Assembly: GCA_022451765.1 (NCBI GenBank)
Contig: JAKUNY010000119.1
Location: 1 to 5,075, forward strand
Direction of reading: 5' to 3'
Source: Candidatus Poseidoniaceae archaeon
GTDB lineage: Archaea > Thermoplasmatota > Poseidoniia > Poseidoniales > Poseidoniaceae
DNA length: 5,075 nucleotides
In this document: positions 1-5,075 of the stretch, one piece after another
Layout: each line of letters starts with the position of its first letter
Position numbering within the stretch: the stretch's first letter is position 1
Made by a program: the position numbers and the translations under genes
Notes under the pieces: model-generated
Database searches by the model: none
What the model saw: the letters and a program-made list of their open reading frames with translations, nothing else
Told to the model about the DNA's origin: nothing

Positions 1-684
1 CAAGGTGACCGCGTGGATCTTTCCAGTGTAAAAATGGAAATGAGTCCGTATGATAGTTTTGCTATTGAAACGGCACTTCGACACAAAGAAGCGACAGGCG
101 GAACAGTCACAGCGCTTACTGTGGGAGGGCCCGGCACTGAAAAGATCCTCAAGGATGCCAAGGCTATGGGTGTTGATAACATCGTCCGAGTCTGGGATGA
201 TTCATGGAGTGAACTTGACTCAAATGGATTGCAGTCTGTGCTAAAGGAGGCTATCCAAGGATTAGGTGCAAATGCGGTCTACTGCGGGAAATCAGCCGCA
301 GATACGGGCGCAGGCTCCACTGGACCTGGCCTTGCCGAACGTCTCGGTTGGTCCAATGCTTCCAATGTTATTGGTGCTGATTTCGGTGATGCAGTCACCG
401 TATCAATGCCTGTTGAAGCGGGCGTTGCAAAAATTACTGTGCCGCTTCCAGCAGTCATTTCTTGTGACAAAGGAGATTTCAAGCCTCGAAAAGCCAACGT
501 AAAGGGAATTATGATGGCAAAGAAGGCAAAAGTTGAGCTGATGTCCGCTTCTGCACCTGCGGCAAGTGTTGTTGTTACAAACCACTCCATGCCTGCGGCC
601 AAACCTGCTGGCAAGACTTTCGAGGGGGGCTCAAGCGCTTCCCAAGTTGTCCAACTGCTTCGTGATGAAGCCAATGTAATCTGA
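1..684 (+). CDS. etfB: Electron transfer flavoprotein beta subunit (5' end truncated by window)
   Basis: EtfB pairs with EtfA to form the soluble ETF heterodimer, which takes electrons from acyl-CoA and other flavin dehydrogenases and passes them to a membrane ETF:quinone oxidoreductase (family knowledge). The frame is open from base 1, giving 227 visible residues. The first ones (QGDRVDLSSVKMEMSPYDSFAIETALRHKE) match family members at about residue 23 onward, so about 20-25 residues lie upstream. The GTG at base 13 is internal and not the start. Other family landmarks are AMGVDNIVRV, GKSAADTG..GPGLAERLGW, LPAVISCDKGDFKPRKANVKGIMMAKK, and a C-terminal helix ending in RDEANVI. In the nucleotide-binding loop (visible codons 96-111) the usual DGDTxQV pattern reads DTGAGST, so the conserved Gln is replaced. 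It ends in TGA ten bases before etfA, indicating co-transcription. The assignment is secure; the nucleotide actually bound is uncertain. Confidence 0.95.
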   Translation, partial: QGDRVDLSSVKMEMSPYDSFAIETALRHKEATGGTVTALTVGGPGTEKILKDAKAMGVDNIVRVWDDSWSELDSNGLQSVLKEAIQGLGANAVYCGKSAADTGAGSTGPGLAERLGWSNASNVIGADFGDAVTVSMPVEAGVAKITVPLPAVISCDKGDFKPRKANVKGIMMAKKAKVELMSASAPAASVVVTNHSMPAAKPAGKTFEGGSSASQVVQLLRDEANVI

Positions 685-689
685 GGTGA
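683..689 (+). promoter_or_regulatory. Shine-Dalgarno sequence for etfA
   Basis: GAGGTGA overlaps the etfB TGA stop and ends five bases before the ATG at 695. This is a near-perfect anti-16S match at good spacing. It decides the etfA start: the in-frame GTG at 686 lies inside the ribosome binding site itself, so ATG 695 is preferred. Confidence 0.8.
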
Positions 690-694
690 ACCAA

Positions 695-1627
695 ATGACC
701 AACAAAATTGTAATTGCAGAACTAAACAAAGGAACAGTCAATGCTTCGACTGCAGAGCTCGTATCTGCTGCTCAAGCGATGGGAGGGGACATCATTGTCG
801 TCGTGCCATGCACCGACGCATCGATGGCTGAGTCTGTGTCTTCCTATGATGGTGTCTCCAAGGTTATTGCGGTAAAATCTGATATCTTTTCTGGCAGCGA
901 CAGCAGTGGGTGGGCAAGTGCGCTCGATAGCGCAACACCTAGTGGTACAATTCTGTGCCTTGCCACTGCCCGCAGCAAGGATGTAGCGTCTCGATTAGCA
1001 GCACGAAGAGGCTTGTCAATTGTTCAGGATGTTGTATCAATCGATGGCAACAACCTCACCTCTCCGATCTACTCAGGAAAAGCGAATCAAACCGTGACTG
1101 TAAACGGCGACGTGGTTGTCTCAGTCCGTGCAAACGTCTTTGCTCCTGTTGGTTCAAGTTCGTCGAATGATGTTTCTGTTGTGGACGCATCCGGTGACGT
1201 CAAAACAGCCGTGCAAGAGGTCATGCAGCGAGCAAGTGCTCGATTGGATGTCTCTGAAGCGAACATCATTATTTCAGGAGGACGAGGCATGGGTTCTCCA
1301 GCGAATTTTACCCACCTAGAAGCGGTTGCTGACACAATCGGTGCTGCGGTTGGAGCATCTCGTGCAGCCGTTGACACATGGGACGAAATACCACACTCAA
1401 TGCAAGTCGGACAAACCGGTAAAACAGTCAATCCGAACCTCTACATCGCAGTAGGGATTTCAGGGGCCATCCAGCATTTGGCAGGTATGCGTTCGTCCAA
1501 ATACATCGTTGCCATCAACAAAGATGCTGATGCACCGATTTTCCAGCACGCTGATTACGGGATTGTGGCAACATGGGAAGAAGCCCTGCCTGCTTTCCAA
1601 GATGCCCTTTCAACCTTGCTTGCTTAA
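695..1627 (+). CDS. etfA: Electron transfer flavoprotein alpha subunit
   Basis: EtfA carries the redox-active FAD of the ETF heterodimer. The 310-residue protein is close to the usual family length of about 310-330 and is complete. The N-terminal half is the divergent Rossmann-like domain (NKIVIAELNKG, then ILCLATARSKDVASRLAARRGLSIVQDV). The C-terminal FAD domain is highly conserved: SGGRG at 194-198, VGASRAAVD at 219-227, QVGQTGK at 237-243, VGISGAIQHLAGM at 253-265 including the family His261, and AINKDADAPIFQHADYGIV from 273. No residue expected for FAD binding looks lost. The start is taken at ATG 695 because a strong Shine-Dalgarno precedes it; a GTG three codons upstream is the alternative. 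It follows etfB in the usual B-A order. Its TAA stop shares TTAA with the stop of the convergent hydrolase gene. No dehydrogenase or ETF-quinone oxidoreductase gene is visible to name the electron donor or acceptor. Confidence 0.97.
   Translation: MTNKIVIAELNKGTVNASTAELVSAAQAMGGDIIVVVPCTDASMAESVSSYDGVSKVIAVKSDIFSGSDSSGWASALDSATPSGTILCLATARSKDVASRLAARRGLSIVQDVVSIDGNNLTSPIYSGKANQTVTVNGDVVVSVRANVFAPVGSSSSNDVSVVDASGDVKTAVQEVMQRASARLDVSEANIIISGGRGMGSPANFTHLEAVADTIGAAVGASRAAVDTWDEIPHSMQVGQTGKTVNPNLYIAVGISGAIQHLAGMRSSKYIVAINKDADAPIFQHADYGIVATWEEALPAFQDALSTLLA
1624..1627. other. Shared palindromic stop TTAA of two convergent genes
   Basis: Read forward, TAA at 1625-1627 ends etfA. Read in reverse, TAA at 1626-1624 ends the metallo-beta-lactamase-fold gene. 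The two coding regions therefore overlap tail to tail by four bases. There is no space for a terminator between them, and I see no hairpin or oligo-T tract at the junction. Each transcript must end within the opposing gene. Confidence 0.9.
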
Positions 1628-2010
1628 GCGTATTTACCGAACGTGTAAACGCCTGATTCACCAGCGCCATCGCCGACAAATGGATTTGTCGCTTTCTCAT
1701 GACCAATTGTTGTGAGGGGTCCGTGACCTGGATGCACGATTGTAGCGGGATCAAGTGGCCATAATTTCGTCCGAATACTTGCTGAAAGGACATTAAAGTC
1801 TCCTCCAGTGTTTTCCAAATCAGTTCGACCAACAGACCCTGCAAACAATGTATCTCCGACAAAGAGGTGATCTGCAGCATCATCGATAATCAATCGAAGG
1901 CAGCAACCTCCGAGTGTGTGTCCCGGTGTATGGAGAATCTCAAAGTCGATGGAACCGAGAGATAGAATCTGGTTTTCAGCAATGTCGTGGGCTGCTATAG
2001 CAGGTGCGGG

Positions 2011-2013
2011 CTA
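2011..2013 (-). other. In-frame amber (TAG) codon inside the hydrolase gene
   Basis: Codon 123 reads TAG in the context GGT ATC GCC TAG CCC GCA CCT. The family motifs on either side are in one frame, so this is a single-codon interruption in a variable linker between the first and second metal motifs. One base change from a sense codon such as CAG, AAG, GAG, TCG, TTG or TGG would create it. None of the other genes in the window stops with TAG (they use TGA, TAA, TGA and TGA), but that sample is too small to argue for recoding. Confidence 0.9.
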
Positions 2014-2401
2014 GGCGATACCGTAGCGAACTGCGGCGGTCTTGGCAAGTGTCTGTAAGAAGGTATCATCTTGATGTAAGTACCAATCGACATCGAAGTG
2101 TTTCTTCAACGTTGGAATGTGTCCACTGTGGTCAAAATGAGCGTGCGTATTGAGCAATGCAACGACTTTTCTTTTGATTGATTTGGTCTCCACTTCAGTG
2201 TGTGTGGACCAATTCGGGCCGCTTCCCTGACAAGATTCTATCCAATCGATCAGTCGTTGTGGTTCATCTCCTCCGTCAATGATAACGGTGTCACCCGAAT
2301 CAGAATCAGTTACAACGGAACATCGCATCTGCAATGGTCCAACCAAGAAGTTCTCAATCAATGGTGCACTGACGCCCATGGTTTGGCCAAAGACTTCTCC
2401 T

Positions 2402-3970
2402 TCATGAGTCTGAGGATTCGAGCGTAATCTGAAGTGAGTCGGTCGTCATACCCCCATCAACATCAAAAACACGTAGTTCGAATTGATGCATCCCTAAGGA
2501 AAGTTTGACCCGCAATTTTGCCTCTGTTGAGATCTCTTTGCCAGTCGAATCCAACCATGACCATGTTGCAATTCGATTTTGTGGGTCACTGGATTGTGAA
2601 CCGTCCAATGTGACGACGGCTGTGCTTCCATTGTTCAATGAAATGGTTTGGTTTTCACCTGCGTAAGCCACTGGCGCAATCACTTCATCAGCTTTCTCAT
2701 GAAGAAATTGAAGCAACTCATCAAGATCTTGTTCCTCATCGTTGAATGACTGAGTAGGTAAATCTTCATTCATTGCGGTAGAGAGTGAGTCAAACTCTAT
2801 GTCAATCCCATGTTGCTGACTCTCTAAAGATTCCTGCTCCTCCAAGGACAAGAGGCTTGCATAATCATCAACTGTTCTATAGACAATGTTTGGATCGGTT
2901 TCGACCTCAATTAACTCTTGCTCAAACCAGCCTTGAAGGAAGGATGGATCGACTTCAGTGCGGTCTTGGTTAAGGTTGCAGACTCCCACAGGCTCAGCCC
3001 CGGTGTAATCGTTCTGATCGTCACCAAAGAAGGCGATACGTCCCGAATCATCCACTTCAATTCCTTGAATCATTCCTTTGTGTTCAATTTGCCAAGCGAT
3101 CTCATTTGTTTCAAGATCGAATCCGAAGACGTAGAACCAAGTTCCAACAATGATTGTGTTCCGACTGTGGGCCAAGCACTGAATTGGATAATCGAAAGAG
3201 GCTAACAGTTGCATTTCATTTTGTTTTACTGCAACTAAATCTCCATTGTCAAGTCCAATGAAATGATTCAATGAATCCGAAATGGACGCCTTCATTCGTC
3301 CTTTTAGCTCCTTACGGTCCAGAAGTTCTTGATTCAGATAGAATTCAATCTCGAGAGCTTCTTCCTCACCTGGAACCAGTGCGTGTCCTTCTCTCGCCAC
3401 GAACCAGGCATTTCCTTGACTTGAACCAACAGCGGCAATGTCTTCTCCTATCTCTCCACGCTGTGGTCGTTCAAAGACAATGTTCAGATGGTCATCAGTT
3501 TTTACCACAGATTGGTTTTCGGTGATGAGTAAAATCGAATCTTGAATCGCCTCAAAAGAACGAACATCGCGTTGAGAGGATTCATACTCCTGTCCATCCA
3601 AGGTGAATTGACGCAGTGTTCCGATTCCATCAAGGGCAAGAATCTGTTTTCCTACGACCAACTCGGCACCGCCTGCATCGAATTCAGAGGTCCATACCTT
3701 TTCGCCGTCATTTGAGAATACATGCAATCCATTGGTTTCATCAAGAAAGACAATCTTGTCCATACTCCAAGCAACATCAATAATCTGTGAATCAACATTT
3801 ATTGTTGCAATAATGTCGTTTTGTTCGCTCTCAAGATCGACAATTTGAACCAAACCATCCTTATCCCCAATCAGGAGTTTCCCCAATGTCGGGTGCAACG
3901 CAATGGCCGAGACGCTCGTCTTTTGATGAAGAGCATCGATAATGGGAAGCGTTGCGACCATGTTTTCCAC
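2402..3970 (-). CDS. Acidic beta-propeller (WD40/PQQ-like) protein with C-terminal PKD-like domain
   Basis: I do not recognise a named gene. Residues about 18-335 form seven or eight degenerate propeller blades, for example SAIALHPTLGKLLIGDKDG (20-39), IIDVAWSMDKIVFLDETNG (63-81), ISDSLNHFIGLDNGDLVAV (230-248) and IEVDDSGRIAFFGDD (304-318). Residues about 337-430 are a low-complexity linker rich in Glu, Asp and Gln (SLEEQESLESQQ, DEEQDLDELLQFLHEKADE). Residues about 431-518 form a PKD/Ig-like domain (PVAYAGENQTISL, VTLDGSQSSDP, IATWSWLDSTGKEI, HQFELRVFDVDGGMTTDSLQITLE). There is no signal peptide or membrane segment, so it appears cytoplasmic, although PKD domains are usually extracellular. 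Such scaffolds normally bind proteins; the partner is unknown. The start is GTG 3970 or ATG 3961 (residue 4); neither has a strong Shine-Dalgarno. It lies 40 bases after purF and 22 before the hydrolase gene. The fold call is firm, the role unknown. Confidence 0.85.
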   Translation of the reverse strand: MENMVATLPIIDALHQKTSVSAIALHPTLGKLLIGDKDGLVQIVDLESEQNDIIATINVDSQIIDVAWSMDKIVFLDETNGLHVFSNDGEKVWTSEFDAGGAELVVGKQILALDGIGTLRQFTLDGQEYESSQRDVRSFEAIQDSILLITENQSVVKTDDHLNIVFERPQRGEIGEDIAAVGSSQGNAWFVAREGHALVPGEEEALEIEFYLNQELLDRKELKGRMKASISDSLNHFIGLDNGDLVAVKQNEMQLLASFDYPIQCLAHSRNTIIVGTWFYVFGFDLETNEIAWQIEHKGMIQGIEVDDSGRIAFFGDDQNDYTGAEPVGVCNLNQDRTEVDPSFLQGWFEQELIEVETDPNIVYRTVDDYASLLSLEEQESLESQQHGIDIEFDSLSTAMNEDLPTQSFNDEEQDLDELLQFLHEKADEVIAPVAYAGENQTISLNNGSTAVVTLDGSQSSDPQNRIATWSWLDSTGKEISTEAKLRVKLSLGMHQFELRVFDVDGGMTTDSLQITLESSDS

Positions 3971-3983
3971 ATGTCACGGTCAG

Positions 3984-3988
3984 TTATA
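3984..3988 (-). promoter_or_regulatory. Possible weak TATA element before the propeller gene
   Basis: The 40-base gap after purF contains CCTATAACTG on the - strand. TATAA is centred about 25 bases before ATG 3961, the spacing expected of an archaeal TATA box driving a leaderless transcript, and neither start has a good Shine-Dalgarno. The element is short and lacks a clear purine-rich BRE, so it may be chance. If it is not real, the gene is read through from purF. Confidence 0.2.
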
Positions 3989-4010
3989 GGCTCATGCGTC
4001 AACAACGTCG

Positions 4011-5075
4011 TCAAGCTTGATCGTTGTGCATGTCGATACCTTGTTCATCGCCTACGAACTTCTCTTGCTTTGAAGCATCATTTCGCTCGTCACGTAATTT
4101 ATCGAGATAGGCCTGAGTGATGTCTCCTGTTACATATTCGCCGTTGAAGCAAGAACTATCGAAGCCGTCAATATTGGTTTCCTTGTGCCCAGTAACTTCT
4201 TCCAGATCATCGAGTCGTTGATAGAACAACTTATCTGAGCCAATCGTTGTGTTGATTTCTTCAACGGATTTTCCATTTGCGATGAATTCGTCGACAGCAG
4301 GCATGTCGATACCGTACACGTTTGGATGGCGAACGGGTGGTGCTGCAGATGCAAAATATACCTTGCTTGCGCCGACTTCGCGAGCCATATCAATGATCTG
4401 CTCACTCGTTGTTCCCCGAACAATTGAATCGTCAACGAGGAGCACGTTCTTTCCTTCGAATTCTCGTGGTATGGCGTTCAGTTTCCTTCTTACAGACTTC
4501 ATACGCATTTCTTGGCCTGGCATAATGAACGTACGTCCAACATAGCGGTTCTTCACGAAGCCTTCTCGGTATGTTACATTAAGCGTGTTAGCCATTTGTA
4601 TGGCAGAAATGCGTCCGGAATCAGGAACTGGAATCACAACATCGATGTCATGATCCGGCCAACTCTCCATAATGCGCTCTGCAAGGCGTTTGCCCTGGTT
4701 CAGTCGCGCTTGGTAAACTGAGATACCATCGATGGTCGAGTCAGGTCGTGCGAAGTAAACGTGTTCAAAAACACACGGCGTGAACCTTTTCTTTTCTGCG
4801 CACTGTTTACTGAAGAGATGACCCGATGTCGAGATAAATATGGCTTCTCCTGGTTGAACATCCGCCACGATTTCGAAACCAAGAGCAGTAATTGCAACCG
4901 ATTCACTTGCTACGACCCATTCTGTACCCCCTTCATACTCTCGCTTGCCATAGATGAGTGGGCGAATGCCGTGCGGGTCTCGGAATGCGAAGAGGCCATA
5001 TCCGTTGACCATTCCAACACAAGCATAACCACCCCGAACCGTTTCATTGACGTTCTTTATTGCATTGAAGAATGA
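4011..5075 (-). CDS. purF: Amidophosphoribosyltransferase (N-terminus beyond window)
   Basis: PurF converts PRPP and glutamine to 5-phosphoribosylamine, the first committed step of purine synthesis. The frame is open to the window edge and gives 354 residues, about the last two thirds of a roughly 500-residue enzyme. The catalytic Cys and most of the glutaminase domain lie outside. Visible parts are the end of the Ntn glutaminase domain (VRGGYACVGMV, FAFRDPHGIRPL, EWVVASESVAI), the linker PCVFEHVYFARPDSTID, the mobile loop KNRYVGRTFIMPGQ, the PRPP-binding loop VLLVDDSIVRGTT (4445-4407) and ASAAPPVRHPNVYGIDMP. The C-terminus (FNGEYVTGDITQAYLDKL through DMHNDQA) resembles E. coli PurF closely. 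At a position where Fe-S-type enzymes such as that of B. subtilis carry a cluster cysteine, this one has Asn (HPNVYGID), so it appears to be the cluster-free type. The stop is TGA, 40 bases before the propeller gene. The identification is secure. Confidence 0.96.
   Translation of the reverse strand, partial: SFFNAIKNVNETVRGGYACVGMVNGYGLFAFRDPHGIRPLIYGKREYEGGTEWVVASESVAITALGFEIVADVQPGEAIFISTSGHLFSKQCAEKKRFTPCVFEHVYFARPDSTIDGISVYQARLNQGKRLAERIMESWPDHDIDVVIPVPDSGRISAIQMANTLNVTYREGFVKNRYVGRTFIMPGQEMRMKSVRRKLNAIPREFEGKNVLLVDDSIVRGTTSEQIIDMAREVGASKVYFASAAPPVRHPNVYGIDMPAVDEFIANGKSVEEINTTIGSDKLFYQRLDDLEEVTGHKETNIDGFDSSCFNGEYVTGDITQAYLDKLRDERNDASKQEKFVGDEQGIDMHNDQA

Larger units (their letters stand above)
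1624..2379 (-). pseudogene. Metallo-beta-lactamase-fold hydrolase, glyoxalase II-like (YcbL type), split by an in-frame TAG
   Basis: Ignoring one internal stop, the frame encodes 251 positions with the full set of metal ligands of an MBL-fold hydrolase. These are THAHFDH (His79, His81, Asp83, His84), HTPGHT (His154), VGDTLF (Asp176) and HPGHG (His219). FAGSVGRTDL and GPLTTIGHEKATNPF are typical of the YcbL-like glyoxalase II-related group, which hydrolyses thioesters such as hydroxyacyl-glutathione; the substrate here is unknown. Codon 123 is TAG (2013-2011), so the normal product would be 122 residues with only the first metal motif. No frameshift is involved: PAPAIAAHDIAENQILSLGSIDFEILHTPGHT follows directly in the same frame. 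The start at ATG 2379 fits the family N-terminus (IENFLVGPLQMRC). A GGAG lies 17 bases upstream, rather far for a ribosome site. It lies 22 bases after the propeller gene, probably in the same transcript. It could be a fresh pseudogene, a sequencing error or a read-through gene. Confidence 0.88.

Noticed and set aside
13..15. GTG at 13 as the etfB start
   Set aside because: The frame is open to base 1 and the preceding residues QGDR continue the family alignment, so this Val is internal.
279..674. A 131-codon - strand open frame opposite etfB
   Set aside because: It is the antisense shadow of a well-supported etfB, Ala/Ser-rich with no recognisable motif.
686..694. GTG at 686 as the etfA start, adding three residues
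   Set aside because: This codon lies within the GAGGTGA Shine-Dalgarno that is well placed for ATG 695, and the family N-terminus fits the later start.
1087..1431. A 114-codon - strand open frame opposite etfA
   Set aside because: It is antisense to strongly conserved EtfA motifs and has no independent support.
1515..1883. A 122-codon - strand open frame inside the hydrolase region, considered as a sign of a frameshift
   Set aside because: Its translation has no MBL motifs. The motifs on both sides of the TAG lie in a single different frame, so no frameshift is needed.
2011..2013. Pyrrolysine or programmed recoding at the TAG
   Set aside because: There is no catalytic reason for it in a linker, no pyl gene in view, and only one TAG example. 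Kept only as a remote alternative.
2358..2405. A 15-codon ORF on the - strand beginning at an ATGA overlap with the propeller stop, with a GGAG nearby
   Set aside because: It runs out of frame into the start of the hydrolase gene and encodes nothing recognisable. The overlap looks accidental.
3821..4120. A 99-codon + strand open frame spanning the purF-propeller gap
   Set aside because: It is antisense to two real genes across the gap and its translation has no family features.
1..5075. Mobile elements, CRISPR arrays, tRNA or defence genes
   Set aside because: Read by eye, I found no direct or inverted repeat series, tRNA-like arms, integrase or transposase motif, or defence-type domain.

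Overview
The window holds five protein genes and almost no free space. It is most likely a piece of a marine archaeal genome, with Marine Group II / Poseidoniales as the best guess. That guess is inferred from the tight gene packing, an acidic beta-propeller protein ending in a PKD-like domain of a style I associate with that group, and a strong Shine-Dalgarno sequence in front of etfA. No rRNA or other phylogenetic marker is present, so a bacterial source is not excluded.

Layout. On the + strand, the 3' part of etfB (1-684, 5' end off the window) is followed by a complete etfA (695-1627). Together they encode the two subunits of an electron transfer flavoprotein. On the - strand, reading right to left, come the C-terminal two thirds of purF (5075-4011, 5' end off the window), a 522-codon beta-propeller/PKD-like protein (3970-2402), and a metallo-beta-lactamase-fold hydrolase of the glyoxalase II-like (YcbL-type) group (2379-1624). 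The three - strand genes are separated by 40 and 22 bases and could be one transcription unit. The two units converge, and etfA and the hydrolase gene share a palindromic TTAA that supplies both stop codons.

The main anomaly is in the hydrolase gene. A single in-frame TAG (2013-2011) separates the HxHxDH metal motif from the remaining metal ligands. The reading frame is otherwise intact and the motifs continue in the same frame after the stop. This is a very recent nonsense mutation, a sequence error or, less likely, a read-through codon.

Functionally, ETF passes electrons from acyl-CoA and other flavin dehydrogenases to the respiratory chain. PurF makes the first committed step of purine synthesis. 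The propeller protein has no assigned role. I see no mobile element, CRISPR array, RNA gene or defence system, and nothing in the window supports a new multi-gene system. The worthwhile oddities are the amber codon, the changed nucleotide-binding loop of EtfB, the apparently cytoplasmic propeller-PKD fusion, the E. coli-like PurF, and the shared-stop convergent overlap.
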